The notes under the pieces were generated by a model, which made no database searches, was not told the origin of the DNA, and saw nothing but the letters and a program-made list of their open reading frames with translations. Below, one piece after another: positions 1 to 8,575 of a stretch of DNA of 49,056 nt. The stretch lies in the NCBI GenBank assembly GCA_007695125.1, contig REEJ01000298.1, positions 1-49,056 on the forward strand, read 5' to 3'. Made by a program: the position numbers and the translations under genes. This DNA comes from Trueperaceae bacterium. GTDB lineage: Bacteria > Deinococcota > Deinococci > Deinococcales > Trueperaceae. Position 1 is the first letter of the stretch, and each line of letters begins with the position of its first letter.

Positions 1-847
1 GCAGCGTGGGCGCGAACACGTACCGCAACGTCGCGACGGGGCCCGCGTACTCGGCACCGCCGAGCTGAGCCCAGCGCGCGAAGTTGTCGAACACCTCGAC
101 CGCGAACGACGACGGCCCGCTGGAGCTGCCGCCGGAGCCGTTGACGGGCGTCCCCTCGGGCCGCAACTCGCTCAGGTCGAGGAGCAGGTCTTCGCCGCTC
201 AGCAAGGTGGTGACGACGTCCGAGGCGTGCTGCCAGATGCTCTCGACCGAGTCGCCCACCTGCTTGACGGAGACGCCTGCGGGCGCAGCGTGGTAGTCGA
301 CGAAGCGACCGGCGCGGTAGCCGCGGGTCACGTACGTGCCGTGCACCAAGTCCATGAACGTGCCGTCGCGCACCTTGTCGAAGTCGGCGTGACCGGGCGC
401 GATCGTCAGGTAGAGCTGCCCGACGTGGCCCGGGTACGGCCGCTTGGGCGGGATCGGATCGAGGCACAGGCCGTTGCCGCCGCCGACCTTGGTGACCACC
501 GCAAGCTTGGTGGCCAGGCGCAGCACCCACGTGTCGCTGCCCTCGGTCTCGGGGCGACCGTCTTGCACGAAGCAGTTCAGGACGTTGCCGTGGTTGGTGG
601 CGGCACCGGCCAGCACGCGTCCGCCGGGGCAGAAGCGCTTGGAGATCATGAGGTCGAAGAAGCGCTGGGCGTGCTCGCTCCGCGCGTCGGCCGGCTCCGG
701 GTTGGCCACCCATCTGGCCACCCGTTGGAACATGCCGATCAGGTCGTCGTCGCCGGGCTGGAAGTACTGCCGCTTGGCGATGGCGACCGCGTGGTCGTCG
801 AAGGCGGCGAGCGCCTGGCTGTCGGGCAGTGGAGCGAAGTGTGCCAC
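1..847 (-). CDS. nrdJ: Adenosylcobalamin-dependent (class II) ribonucleotide reductase, N-terminal part
   Basis: Reduces ribonucleotides to deoxyribonucleotides using a radical generated from adenosylcobalamin. Only the first 282 codons are present; the gene leaves the window at its left edge. The GTG at 847 is preceded by AAAGGGG about 10 nt upstream. The translation has the class II N-terminal pattern: RQYFQPGDDDLIGMFQRVA near residues 26-44, the segment RFCPGGRVLAGA at 71-82, and NCFVQDG with Cys92 as the likely redox-active substrate-site cysteine. A glycine-rich GGGNGLCLDP follows at 122-131. Catalytic cysteines further downstream are outside the window. Class II rather than class I or III is a family-level call from sequence resemblance, since no nrdB or nrdG partner is visible here. 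B12 dependence would link it to the B12 photoreceptor encoded at 26389-27294. Confidence 0.85.
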   Translation of the reverse strand, partial: MAHFAPLPDSQALAAFDDHAVAIAKRQYFQPGDDDLIGMFQRVARWVANPEPADARSEHAQRFFDLMISKRFCPGGRVLAGAATNHGNVLNCFVQDGRPETEGSDTWVLRLATKLAVVTKVGGGNGLCLDPIPPKRPYPGHVGQLYLTIAPGHADFDKVRDGTFMDLVHGTYVTRGYRAGRFVDYHAAPAGVSVKQVGDSVESIWQHASDVVTTLLSGEDLLLDLSELRPEGTPVNGSGGSSSGPSSFAVEVFDNFARWAQLGGAEYAGPVATLRYVFAPTL

Positions 848-916
848 GGTGGTGGACCCCTTTCGGTCGGCCGAGCCTCGGGCGATCGCTGTCGCCGAAG
901 GCTCATGGGAGTGTGG

Positions 917-954
917 GTACTAGCCCTTGTACGTCCTGACTTCGAACGTACTAG
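917..954 (-). promoter_or_regulatory. Candidate operator: two GTACTAG direct repeats upstream of nrdJ
   Basis: GTACTAG occurs at 917-923 and again at 948-954, a period of 31 bp or about three helical turns. Between them GTACGT (929-934) and ACGTAC (946-951) form an inverted repeat with an 11-nt gap. NrdR binds paired boxes about 31 bp apart upstream of ribonucleotide reductase genes, so the geometry fits. The sequence does not clearly match the published NrdR-box consensus, so the assignment is inference. Confidence 0.4.
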
Positions 955-1086
955 ATGTCCGGGTGAGTGCGGCGTGATGTTGCTCTCACGTGCGCTCGGG
1001 CGGAGAAGGCGAATCTATCACGCCGGGACCGGGTGGGTACCATATCTGGCCCGACACGCTGCACCGCGCACCACCACTGGTGCCGA

Positions 1087-1102
1087 GCGCTCCAGGGAGC
1101 GC
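1087..1102 (-). terminator. Hairpin downstream of purH, possible terminator
   Basis: GCGCTC (1087-1092) pairs with GAGCGC (1097-1102) across a 4-nt loop, 47 bp past the purH stop codon. There is no T-tract, so it is only a weak candidate for ending purH transcription. Confidence 0.3.
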
Positions 1103-1148
1103 CGTGCATGACGCGCGAACGCGACGACGGAGCGCCCGCTGCGTGCGA

Positions 1149-2669
1149 TCAGTGCTTGAAGTGTCGTTCGCCGGTGAACACCATCGCCAGGCCGTGCTCG
1201 TCGGCCGCGGCGATGACCTCCGGGTCGCGCATCGATCCGCCCGGCTGGATCACCGCGGCGACCCCGGCCGCCGCAGCCGCATCGAGCCCGTCGCGGAACG
1301 GGTAGAACGCGTCGGAGGCGCACGCGCCTCCCGCGGCGCGGCCGGCCGCCTTGCGCGCGGCGAGCTCGGCAGCATCGACACGGCTCTGCTGACCGGCGCC
1401 GATGCCGACGGCTACGCCGTCCTTGACCAAGACGATGGCGTTCGACGACGTCGCGGCGCACACCTGCCACGCCAACGTCAGGTCGCTCCACTGCGCCTCG
1501 GTCGGTCGTCGCTCGGTGACCACCTGCCAGCCGTCCCGATCCAACGACACGACGTCGGGCCCCTGCGCGAGGAAGCCGCCATCGATCCGCCGGAGCTGGT
1601 CGCCGGCCGGCCCGGGCGGGGCCGCGCGCAGCGCCCGCATGTTCTTGCGCCGCGCCGCGAAGCGCTGCAGCGCCTCGGGCGCGAAGCCGTGCGCCACCAG
1701 CACGTCGGCCTTGGCGTTGGCCGTGATCAGGTGTGCGAGCTGCTCGTCGACGTGCCCGTTCAGCGCGACCACGCCGCCGAACGCAGACTTCGGATCGGCC
1801 GCGAAGGCGAGCTCGTAGGCCTCGGCCAGCGTCGCGCCGATCGCGACGCCGCAGGGGTTGGCGTGCTTCACGATCACCGCGGCTGGCGCGTCGCCGAGCG
1901 CGTGCACCAACTGCCAGGCGGCGTCGGCGTCGAACACGTTGAGGTATGAGAGCGCCACGCCGCCGTGCTGCACGGCCTCGTCCCAGACCCCAGGCGCACC
2001 CTCCTCGCGGTAGCGCGCCCCGACCTGGTGGGGGTTCTCACCGTAGCGCAGGACCTCTGCGAGCTGCAGGGTCAGGTGCCGCGTCGGCGGGAAGGCCTCG
2101 TCGGCGTCGAGGTAGCGCACGATGGCCGCGTCGTAGGCGGCCGTGTGCGCGAACGCGGCACGGGCCAACGCGCGGCGGCGCTCCGCCCCCACGCCACCGG
2201 CCCGAAGCTCGCTCAGGACGTCGTCGTAGGCGCCCGGATCGACGACGACCGTGATCGCCGCATGGTTCTTGGCAGCGGCCCGGACCATCGCCGGGCCGCC
2301 GATGTCGACCTGCTCCATCGCCTCCGCCACGCCCACACCGGGTCGCGCCACGGTCTCGCGGAACGGGTACAGGTTCACGGCCAGCAGATCGAAGCGCTCG
2401 ATCTCGTGGGCCTCGAGCTCGGCCTGGTGAGCGGCCTCGGGACGGGCCAACAGACCCGCGTGGACACGCGGGTGGAGCGTCTTCACGCGCCCGCCCAGGA
2501 TCTCGGGCGAGCCCGTGACCACGTCGACGGCCGTGACCGGCACGCCGGCCGCGCGCAGCTCGGCAGCGGTGCCGCCGGTGGACACGATCTCGAAGCCCAA
2601 CTCGACCAGTCCGGCGGCGAAGGCCACCAGACCGCGCTTGTCGGAGACCGACAGGAGGGCGCGCGGCAC
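1149..2669 (-). CDS. purH: Bifunctional AICAR formyltransferase / IMP cyclohydrolase
   Basis: Catalyses the last two steps of de novo purine synthesis: formylation of AICAR by 10-formyltetrahydrofolate, then ring closure to IMP. The 506-residue product has the usual family length. The N-terminal MGS-like cyclohydrolase domain starts [15 protein letters not shown] and contains STGGTA (30-35) and the signature [18 protein letters not shown] near 58-75. The C-terminal transformylase domain carries KHANPCGVA and [10 protein letters not shown], and the protein ends in RHFKH. The start codon is GTG at 2669, 5 bp after the stop of the foldase gene upstream, so the two are probably co-transcribed. 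No other purine gene is nearby. Confidence 0.97.
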   Translation of the reverse strand: MPRALLSVSDKRGLVAFAAGLVELGFEIVSTGGTAAELRAAGVPVTAVDVVTGSPEILGGRVKTLHPRVHAGLLARPEAAHQAELEAHEIERFDLLAVNLYPFRETVARPGVGVAEAMEQVDIGGPAMVRAAAKNHAAITVVVDPGAYDDVLSELRAGGVGAERRRALARAAFAHTAAYDAAIVRYLDADEAFPPTRHLTLQLAEVLRYGENPHQVGARYREEGAPGVWDEAVQHGGVALSYLNVFDADAAWQLVHALGDAPAAVIVKHANPCGVAIGATLAEAYELAFAADPKSAFGGVVALNGHVDEQLAHLITANAKADVLVAHGFAPEALQRFAARRKNMRALRAAPPGPAGDQLRRIDGGFLAQGPDVVSLDRDGWQVVTERRPTEAQWSDLTLAWQVCAATSSNAIVLVKDGVAVGIGAGQQSRVDAAELAARKAAGRAAGGACASDAFYPFRDGLDAAAAAGVAAVIQPGGSMRDPEVIAAADEHGLAMVFTGERHFKH

Positions 2670-2674
2670 CGCGG

Positions 2675-4693
2675 TCAGTCCTGCGCCGCGGCGTCGTCCG
2701 CGTCGGCGTCGTCGCCGTCGGGCGCAGCGCCGTCGTCATCGGTCTCGTCGTCGTCGACGACCACGTCGAGCGCCTCGTCGATCGCCTCGTCCAGCGCGCC
2801 GTCCAGCGCCTCCTCGAGGCCCTCGTCGAGCGGCTCGTCGAAGGTGAAGCCGTCGAGGCCGAACAGGTCGTCGCCATCGACCTCGGCCAGGTGGTTCGTC
2901 ACGGCGATCTCGGCGCGCAGCTCGGCGAGCCACGCCTGACGCGCCGCAGAGCGGCGCTCGGCCAGGATCGACGACTCGACCTGGGCGCGCACCTCGTCGA
3001 GCGGCCGGACGCGCTCCGGCGTGCGATCGGCGACGAGCACGACGATGCGCTCCTCGACCTCGACCGCGTTCTCCTCACCCTCGTCTTCGAGGGTCTCGGG
3101 CAGCGCTTCGGGCTGCACCACCAGCACCAGCACGTCGCTCACCTCGCCACCGGCGGGAAGCGCGTCGAAGGCGTCGGTCGCGAACAGCGCCGTATCGATG
3201 TCGGGTTCGGCCTGCCCAGGCCGGACGGTCCCCAAGGACGTCAAGACACCGTCGTGCGCAAGGGCGGCCTCGTCGACCGGCTCTCCATCGAGGAGCGCGT
3301 CGCGGAAGGCCTCGGCGTCCTCGACCCGCTCGAAGTCGACGCGCGACGCGGCCGCGCTCGCCGCCACGGTGTAGGCGCTGAGGTTCGTCTGGTAGAACGC
3401 CTCGACGGCCTCGTCATCGACCTCGACGTCGCGCGCCACGTACTCCAGCGCGCTCTGCGCCACGAAGCGGCGCGGGCCGACGAACGGCACACCGAGCGTA
3501 TCGGCGCCCTGGTAGGCCAGTTCCTGGTCGATGAGCTGGTCGAGGATCGCGGGCTTGAAGAACGCCGTGATCAAGAAGGCCGTGTCGGGCGACAGCGCCT
3601 GCTGGATCTGCGGGTTGGTGTAGGTGGCGCGCACGAGCTCGGAGCGCTTGATGTCGACCTCGCCGACCGTCGCGACGACGCCATCGTCATAGCGCAGGTC
3701 CAACGTGCTGCGTTGGGGGATCTCGACTCGCGCATCGGCCAGCAGGCGCCGCACCGCTTGGTCGAGCGCCTGTGCCTGCTTCGCCTGGAGCGCGTCCTCG
3801 CGCACTCGGTCGGCGACCTCGTCGAACGGCCGCGTCGCCGCAGGCAGGAACGACTCCACCACCACCACGTGGAACAGGCCGGCGGCCTCCACCACGTCGG
3901 TGACGCCGGGACCACGGATGGCGAAGGCGGCCGTGGCGACCGCGGTGGGGAGGGCAGGCCGGCCGACCGCCCGAGGCTCGGTTTCGCCGGCGCCGGCACC
4001 GAGCGCGCCGTCACGATCGGCACGCTCGAGCGACACCTCGCGGGCGAGCGTGGCCGCGTCCGCTCCGGCCGTGAGCTGGGCACGGACCGCCTCGGCCTCG
4101 TCGCGCGTCTCGAGCACGATCTGCCGAGCGAGGATCCGCTCCTCGGTCTGGTACATCTCCTCGTTCGCGAGGTAGTACGCCTCGACCTCGGCGTCGGTGA
4201 CGTCGACGCCATCGATCAGCTCGGCCTCCCACTTCTCCTGGCGCAACTGCTGTCCGAGGTAGATCCTGAAGGTCTCGTCGGTGAAGCCGCTGCCGGCGAT
4301 GATCGCCAGGTACTGCGAGTCGTTCGCGCGCCCTGCGACGCCGCGGCTCACCCTGAACTCCTCCACCGCATCGCGGATCTCGGCGGTGCTGACGCGTTGA
4401 CGCGAGGCCTCCTGGCGGATCAGCTCTTGGCGCACCAGTTCGTCGACGAGGAGCAGCTCGAGGTCGGCGCCCACCTCGCCTTCGGTCACCAGGTTGAAGA
4501 GCGGGTTCGAGCGGGCACGCACCACGGCGAGCTCACTGATCGGTTCGCCGTTGACGACGATGGCCGGGACGCTGGCGTCGCGTCCGCCGCCGCCGAAGCC
4601 CATGGTCGGCGTGAACGTGATGACCATGCCGAGCACGAGTGCGGCCGCGAGGATCCAAAGGATGATGAGGTTCGTACGACGGTTGAGTTTCAT
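2675..4693 (-). CDS. Membrane-anchored parvulin-type peptidyl-prolyl isomerase / chaperone (PpiD/SurA-like)
   Basis: Predicted periplasmic folding factor for exported proteins. The 672-residue product has a positively charged N-terminus (MKLNRR) and one membrane segment at about 8-29, followed by SurA_N-type sequence (VVNGEPISELAVVRARSN near 45-62). A parvulin-like stretch lies around 170-290 (LARQIVLETRDEAEAVRAQL). A second SurA-like half starts near residue 350. The last 50 residues are almost entirely acidic (repeated DD, DE and EE). ATG 4693 is preceded by GGAGGACG at a spacing of about 9 nt. The anchor plus parvulin layout resembles PpiD, but isomerase activity cannot be confirmed because canonical parvulin residues are not all obvious. 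purH follows after 5 bp. Confidence 0.8.
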   Translation of the reverse strand: MKLNRRTNLIILWILAAALVLGMVITFTPTMGFGGGGRDASVPAIVVNGEPISELAVVRARSNPLFNLVTEGEVGADLELLLVDELVRQELIRQEASRQRVSTAEIRDAVEEFRVSRGVAGRANDSQYLAIIAGSGFTDETFRIYLGQQLRQEKWEAELIDGVDVTDAEVEAYYLANEEMYQTEERILARQIVLETRDEAEAVRAQLTAGADAATLAREVSLERADRDGALGAGAGETEPRAVGRPALPTAVATAAFAIRGPGVTDVVEAAGLFHVVVVESFLPAATRPFDEVADRVREDALQAKQAQALDQAVRRLLADARVEIPQRSTLDLRYDDGVVATVGEVDIKRSELVRATYTNPQIQQALSPDTAFLITAFFKPAILDQLIDQELAYQGADTLGVPFVGPRRFVAQSALEYVARDVEVDDEAVEAFYQTNLSAYTVAASAAASRVDFERVEDAEAFRDALLDGEPVDEAALAHDGVLTSLGTVRPGQAEPDIDTALFATDAFDALPAGGEVSDVLVLVVQPEALPETLEDEGEENAVEVEERIVVLVADRTPERVRPLDEVRAQVESSILAERRSAARQAWLAELRAEIAVTNHLAEVDGDDLFGLDGFTFDEPLDEGLEEALDGALDEAIDEALDVVVDDDETDDDGAAPDGDDADADDAAAQD

Positions 4694-4698
4694 GTGGC

Positions 4699-4727
4699 TT
4701 GACGTCCTCCAGGGCCGGTGCTAGGTT
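4699..4727 (+). promoter_or_regulatory. Sigma-70-type promoter of tRNA-Arg
   Basis: TTGACG at 4699-4704 and TAGGTT at 4722-4727 are separated by exactly 17 bp, and the tRNA begins 13 bp after the -10 box. It lies just upstream of, and overlaps the leader of, the divergently read foldase gene. Confidence 0.7.
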
Positions 4728-4740
4728 GGCGGTTGCTCGG

Positions 4741-4817
4741 GCGCCCGTAGCTCAGCCGGATAGAGCGTTCGCCTCCGGAGCGAAAGGCCACAGGTTCGAA
4801 TCCTGTCGGGCGCACCA
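4741..4817 (+). tRNA. tRNA-Arg (anticodon CCG)
   Basis: This 77-nt sequence folds as a complete cloverleaf. The acceptor stem is GCGCCCG/CGGGCGC, the D-arm is GCTC...GAGC, and the anticodon stem TTCGC/GCGAA encloses the loop CTCCGGA with anticodon CCG, reading CGG arginine codons. The T-arm is ACAGG/CCTGT with the TTCGAAT loop. The 3' CCA is encoded. Confidence 0.95.
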
Positions 4818-4822
4818 GCGTC

Positions 4823-4860
4823 CAGCGGCGCGGCGAGGGCGATGCCCGGTCGCGCCGCTG
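4823..4860 (+). terminator. Hairpin after tRNA-Arg
   Basis: CAGCGGCGCG (4823-4832) is perfectly complementary to CGCGCCGCTG (4851-4860), giving a 10-bp stem 6 nt past the tRNA. No run of T follows, so termination may be hairpin-dependent only. It also lies beyond the 3' end of the convergent S41 protease gene. Confidence 0.5.
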
Positions 4861-4923
4861 TCGTTGCAGCGACGGGGAGTCTATCACGGTGCCCGGATGA
4901 GGGTGCTGAGCCTAGGCACCTCA

Positions 4924-6297
4924 TCAGAAGCGCCGATCCGGCGTGAACGGCAGCCCGCCGAGCAGCCGCCTGGCCTCGTTGACGGGCGCGTCGAGACCCC
5001 GCGCCAGGTCGCCCGGTTCGGCCCGCGAGACCACGTCGGGCACGACACCTGCCGCGAACGCGAGCCCGTTCGGCCCGCGCAGGTCGGCCACCGCCAGCAG
5101 CAGCCTGCTCCCGTCCGGCAGCGTGAAGCCCTGCACGGCCTCGACGTTGCCCGCGGTCGGCTCGCCGACGACCTGCGCTCGACCGCCGTCCTGCAGGGCC
5201 AGCGCGACGAGTTCTCCGGCCGACACCGTCTCCGCCCCGACCACCACGACCAGCGGCCCGCGCCACACGGCCGCGCCCGGGACGACGGACTGGGCCATCA
5301 CCGTGCCGTCCTCCGAGACCAGGCGCGAGAGGAGCGCATCGCCCTCGCGCACGACCTGCGCCGTCCACGCCGGCGCACCGCGCGCCACGGCGTCGGCCCA
5401 CGTCCCGTCCAGGAACGCGCCGAGCAGCGCGCCCGCCTCGAGCAGCCTGCCACCGAGGTTCCCGCGCACGTCCAGCACCAGCGTCACGGCACCGGCCTCG
5501 ATGAGCCCGGCGAGTGCCGCGTGCGCCGAGGCCGCCACCCCCGCGCCGTTGAAGCTCGGCACCGCCAGGTAGCCGGTTCGCTCGTCAAGCATGTGGCCAT
5601 GAGGCGCGCCTGCGATCGCCGCGAACGGCACGCTCGCGGCCACCACCTCCACCTCCAGACGCACCCTGCGGCGCTCCACGGTGAGGGTCGCGGGGCCGGC
5701 CTCGAGCGCCCTGCGCAGCGCCCCGTCGGCCTCGAACACGCTGCCGAAGCCACCGAGCGGTGCGCCGCCCACGGCCACGACCACGTCGGCGCGCCGCAGA
5801 CCGGCCGCGGCGGCGGGCGACGACGGGTACACGCGCTCCACCACCAGCCCGCGGCCCGGTGCGAAGCCGAACTGCACGCCGAGCCGCGGCGGCCCGGGCC
5901 CCACGTCGGTCGGCGCGCTCCCCTCGGTGCGGGCGCTCACGCCGAGCCACGTCGAGTGGTCGTCGTCCAGCTCCCGCAGCAACCGCCGCATCACGGCGTC
6001 GAACGCCGCCCGGTCGGGCGCGGCCGCCGCCGCCTCGCGGTGCTCGGCCGCCCAGGCGTCCCACGCCAGGTGGTCGGCGTCCCAATAGTGTTCACGGACG
6101 ATCGCGACGGCGGCCTCGAAGGTGCGCTCGAAGGCGCGTTCGACGCCGCCGCCGGGCACCGCCTCTCCCGCCGCCGACTGTGCCCACGCGCCGCCGAGCA
6201 GTGCAGCTGCGAGCAGGGCAGCGAGGAGCGGAGCGAGCAGCGCACGACCCGCGCTGCGCCAGGCGAGCGCGCAGCCTGCCGAGCGGACGCTCACCAT
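4924..6297 (-). CDS. Exported S41-family (C-terminal processing type) protease with PDZ domain
   Basis: Secreted or periplasmic serine protease. I prefer ATG 6297, which gives 457 residues, over the ATG 30 bp upstream, because 6297 overlaps the preceding stop codon as ATGGTGA, as expected for translational coupling. A signal peptide ends at ...LLGGAWA near residue 40. A PDZ-like segment lies around 140-220 (GLVVERVYPSSPAAAAGLRRADVVVAVGG). The S41 core has GYLAVPSFNGAG, LVLDVRGNLGG and ETVSAGELVALALQDGGRA. The Ser in SAGE is the likely nucleophile. The position that holds the catalytic Lys in CtpA (G..T.GK) is Asn here (GEPTAGN), so it may belong to an S41B-like branch with a different catalytic set. 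Third gene of a TPR-GerMN-S41 operon. Confidence 0.85.
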   Translation of the reverse strand: MVSVRSAGCALAWRSAGRALLAPLLAALLAAALLGGAWAQSAAGEAVPGGGVERAFERTFEAAVAIVREHYWDADHLAWDAWAAEHREAAAAAPDRAAFDAVMRRLLRELDDDHSTWLGVSARTEGSAPTDVGPGPPRLGVQFGFAPGRGLVVERVYPSSPAAAAGLRRADVVVAVGGAPLGGFGSVFEADGALRRALEAGPATLTVERRRVRLEVEVVAASVPFAAIAGAPHGHMLDERTGYLAVPSFNGAGVAASAHAALAGLIEAGAVTLVLDVRGNLGGRLLEAGALLGAFLDGTWADAVARGAPAWTAQVVREGDALLSRLVSEDGTVMAQSVVPGAAVWRGPLVVVVGAETVSAGELVALALQDGGRAQVVGEPTAGNVEAVQGFTLPDGSRLLLAVADLRGPNGLAFAAGVVPDVVSRAEPGDLARGLDAPVNEARRLLGGLPFTPDRRF

Positions 6298-6842
6298 CGC
6301 GGAAGGCCCGCTGCGGGCGCGCTCCACGGCTGCTCGACCATGATCCCCTCGCCACCGAGCACCTCGAGCGGCCGGCCCTCGACCAAGATCCGCACCGCCT
6401 CGACCGCGCCCGGTCGCACCGCCGTGTGGCGCACCTGGTGCAGGCGCCCGAGCATCGATGCGGTGCCGCCACCGTGCGTGAACTCGCTGCTCAGGTCGAT
6501 CGTCACGACCCCGTCGGCGAAGCGCACGCCCAAGACGCGCGTGTCGGGCGGCACCTCGCTGCCGAGTCCGCGCGCAGCCTCATCGGTGCTCGGGCCGGCC
6601 GCGAGGGCCGCGATCGCGACCCGCACCGTGCTCTCGCTCGGATGCGCGGCGCCGGCCGCGTCGTGCGCGTCGGCGCGCATGCGCCGGTACACGGGCTCGA
6701 GTGCGAAGCCCGCGCCGTCTTCGCGAACCAGGTAGACGGTCACGTCCGGCAGTTGGCCGAGGGTGCGCACCGTGAGCGCCGCCACGAGCGCCAGCAGGAG
6801 GAGCAGGGCCAGCGCCACCACACGCAGGACGACGGTCCTCAC
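6291..6842 (-). CDS. GerMN-domain membrane-anchored protein
   Basis: The 183-residue product has an N-terminal transmembrane segment (VVLRVVALALLLLLALVAALTV, about 4-25) and one extracytoplasmic GerMN/sporulation-lipoprotein-type domain. Its typical elements are the residue string VTVYLV, SESTVRVAIAALAAGPS, and PPDTRVLGVRFADGVVTIDLSSEFTHG (split at about 95-121). GTG 6842 was chosen because it overlaps the TGA of the upstream TPR gene as GTGA; an open frame extends further upstream but is antisense noise over that gene. GerMN domains occur outside spore formers as envelope or peptidoglycan-associated modules, and no sporulation role is implied. The exact function is unknown. It is the middle gene of the three-gene envelope operon. 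Confidence 0.8.
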   Translation of the reverse strand: MRTVVLRVVALALLLLLALVAALTVRTLGQLPDVTVYLVREDGAGFALEPVYRRMRADAHDAAGAAHPSESTVRVAIAALAAGPSTDEAARGLGSEVPPDTRVLGVRFADGVVTIDLSSEFTHGGGTASMLGRLHQVRHTAVRPGAVEAVRILVEGRPLEVLGGEGIMVEQPWSAPAAGLPRW

Positions 6843-8431
6843 GGCAGGGTGTCCGGATCGTCCTCGGGCGCCTCGTCGCTGGCCTCGTCTTGGGCCTCGT
6901 CGGGGGCCTCGTCGCGAACCTCCTCCGGCTCGAGCGTGGCGTCCGGTTCTTCCGCCGCGAGCGCCTCGCGCGCGAGCGCGGCGGACTCGGCAGCGAAGAA
7001 CGCCAGGTCGTCGTCGCTGGGGTCGAGCTCGGCGGCGCGGCCGTAGGCGAACGCGGCGTCGTCGTAGCGGCGCTCGCCGAAGGCCACGCGCCCCAGCCAA
7101 CCCCAGGCGGTGGCCGAGTCGGGGTCGATCGCGACGACGTTCTCGAACAGGTCGCGGGCGAGCGCGAGATCGGCCATCTCGTAGGCCGCCACCGCGGCTG
7201 CGAACGCTGCTCCCGCCTCGGGCCGCACGCCCTGCTGTTGCCGTGCCAGCGATGCGAAGTAGCGCGCCCGGTCGTCGTCGGGGTCGAGCGCGATCACGCG
7301 ATCCCACGCCCGCACCGCGGCCTCGTAGCGGCCGGTCTCCTGACGCGTCCTCGCGACCCACACCCAGGCCTGCGTGAAGGCGTCGTTGGCGGCGACCGCC
7401 ACCTCGAAGGCGTCCAGCGCGGCGTCGAGTGCACCACCGTCGTACGCCGCCAGACCGTCGTAGAACGCCCGCCCGGCGGCGACGCCGTACGTGACCTGGT
7501 CCTGTGCCACACGCCGGAAGTAGGCCGCGCCGCCGTCGTCGGGTCGCGCCTCGCTCACCAACGTCCAGTAGCGCAACGCCGTCTCGGGACGCTCGAGTTC
7601 GAGTGCGCTCCGGCCGGCCCACACGGCCGCGTCGACGTACTCGGGGTTGGCACCGTGCGCCGCCGCGAACGCCTGGAACGCGCCCTCGAGGTCGCCGAGT
7701 TCGTAGGCCTGGATCCCGTCGCGGAAGGCCGCGGCGGCGGCCGGGCCCACGGCCACCTCGCGCTGCGCCTCGCGCAGCGAGAACGCGGCGGACTCGTCGT
7801 CCGGCGCCAGGGCCACCAGCCGCTCCCAGTACGGCAGCGCCGCCTCCGGATCGCCGCGCTCGCCGGCCAGGCGGCCGAGCCAGCGCAGCGGCTCGGTCGC
7901 CTCCGGGTCGAGCGCCGCCCAGCGCGCGAAGGTCCGCTCGGCCCCCTCGGCATCGCCCGCCTGGTAGCGCGCGAAGGCCTGCTCGGCCGCGACACGCGCG
8001 TACAGCGTGGACGACGCCAGGTCGGGGACGAGGCGTTCGTCGGCCACGTCGAGCGGGTGGCCGGCCGCGACGAGCTCGTCGAAGGCCCGCAGGGCGCGCA
8101 CCGACCAGCCGGTGAGCGCGTAGGCGCGCGCCAGGTAGCGCTGCGTGACGGCGTGGTCGACGATCTCGACCGCCTCACGCCCGGCCTGGAGCACCAGGCG
8201 CCACACGGGGTGATCGGGGTGCGGCGGCGTCGGGTCGGCGAGCCCCGTGACGGCGGCCTCGCTGCCACGGGCCATCGCGGCCTCGGCCGCGGCCGGCAGC
8301 GGCGCATCGTCGGGCAACGTCTGCGCCAGCGCCGTCGCCAGGCACGCGACGATCACCAGAGCGGCGCGCCGCCGCCACCGGTCGACGGCGGCTGCGCGAC
8401 GGCCCGCGACTGTGCGAGGCCACGCATGCAT
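6839..8431 (-). CDS. Exported tetratricopeptide-repeat protein
   Basis: The 530-residue product starts with a basic N-terminus and a hydrophobic segment (AALVIVACLATALAQ, about 24-38) that looks like a signal peptide. It then consists almost wholly of TPR-like helix pairs of about 34 residues, for example FARYQAGDAEGAERTFARWAALDPEATEPL and GDPEAALPYWERLVALAPDDESAAF. The last 45 residues are acidic (EEPDATLEPEEVRDEAPDEAQDEA). ATG 8431 is the only methionine in frame near the start of the hydrophobic stretch. The same frame stays open across the antisense of ffh, but that part is meaningless. Probably a scaffold for envelope protein complexes. First gene of the operon with GerMN and the S41 protease, and divergent from ffh. 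Confidence 0.75.
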   Translation of the reverse strand: MHAWPRTVAGRRAAAVDRWRRRAALVIVACLATALAQTLPDDAPLPAAAEAAMARGSEAAVTGLADPTPPHPDHPVWRLVLQAGREAVEIVDHAVTQRYLARAYALTGWSVRALRAFDELVAAGHPLDVADERLVPDLASSTLYARVAAEQAFARYQAGDAEGAERTFARWAALDPEATEPLRWLGRLAGERGDPEAALPYWERLVALAPDDESAAFSLREAQREVAVGPAAAAAFRDGIQAYELGDLEGAFQAFAAAHGANPEYVDAAVWAGRSALELERPETALRYWTLVSEARPDDGGAAYFRRVAQDQVTYGVAAGRAFYDGLAAYDGGALDAALDAFEVAVAANDAFTQAWVWVARTRQETGRYEAAVRAWDRVIALDPDDDRARYFASLARQQQGVRPEAGAAFAAAVAAYEMADLALARDLFENVVAIDPDSATAWGWLGRVAFGERRYDDAAFAYGRAAELDPSDDDLAFFAAESAALAREALAAEEPDATLEPEEVRDEAPDEAQDEASDEAPEDDPDTLP

Positions 8432-8483
8432 GCCATGACGGTACCAATCGCCGGCCTCGCGCGGCGCCGGCCACGAGACGCGG

Positions 8484-8512
8484 TTGATTCGTGGGCGGGC
8501 CAGCGGTAGCCT
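8484..8512 (+). promoter_or_regulatory. Promoter upstream of ffh
   Basis: TTGATT (8484-8489) and TAGCCT (8507-8512) are 17 bp apart, leaving a leader of about 57 nt before the ffh start codon. It lies in the divergent gap with the TPR gene. Confidence 0.55.
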
Positions 8513-8575
8513 GAGTGCTCGAGCGCCCGCCGGGCCGGCACGCCGCCGGCCCGCCGCGGTGCCACGGGAGACCCC

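Larger units (their letters stand above)
848..1148. other. Intergenic region between purH and the ribonucleotide reductase gene
   Basis: These 301 bases separate two minus-strand genes. They hold a hairpin just downstream of purH and a pair of 7-bp direct repeats upstream of the reductase. The overlapping plus-strand open frames have arginine/histidine-rich translations that look like nothing and are treated as noise. No cobalamin riboswitch (B12 box) was recognised. Confidence 0.6.

Noticed and set aside
848-1148. Cobalamin riboswitch upstream of the B12-dependent reductase
   Set aside because: No B12-box-like sequence or matching fold was found in the 301 bp. The enzyme uses rather than makes cobalamin, so none is required.
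2891-4702. A 603-codon plus-strand frame opposite the foldase
   Set aside because: The foldase has a membrane anchor, ribosome binding site and SurA-like sequence; the opposing frame has none.
4690-4887. Minus-strand open frame reading RPTGFEPVAF
   Set aside because: This is the well-known false protein produced by translating the antisense strand of a tRNA gene. The sequence is tRNA-Arg on the plus strand.
6291-7622. A 443-codon frame containing the GerMN protein
   Set aside because: Only the last 183 codons make sense. The first part is out of frame within the TPR gene, and the GTG at 6842 overlaps the TPR stop.
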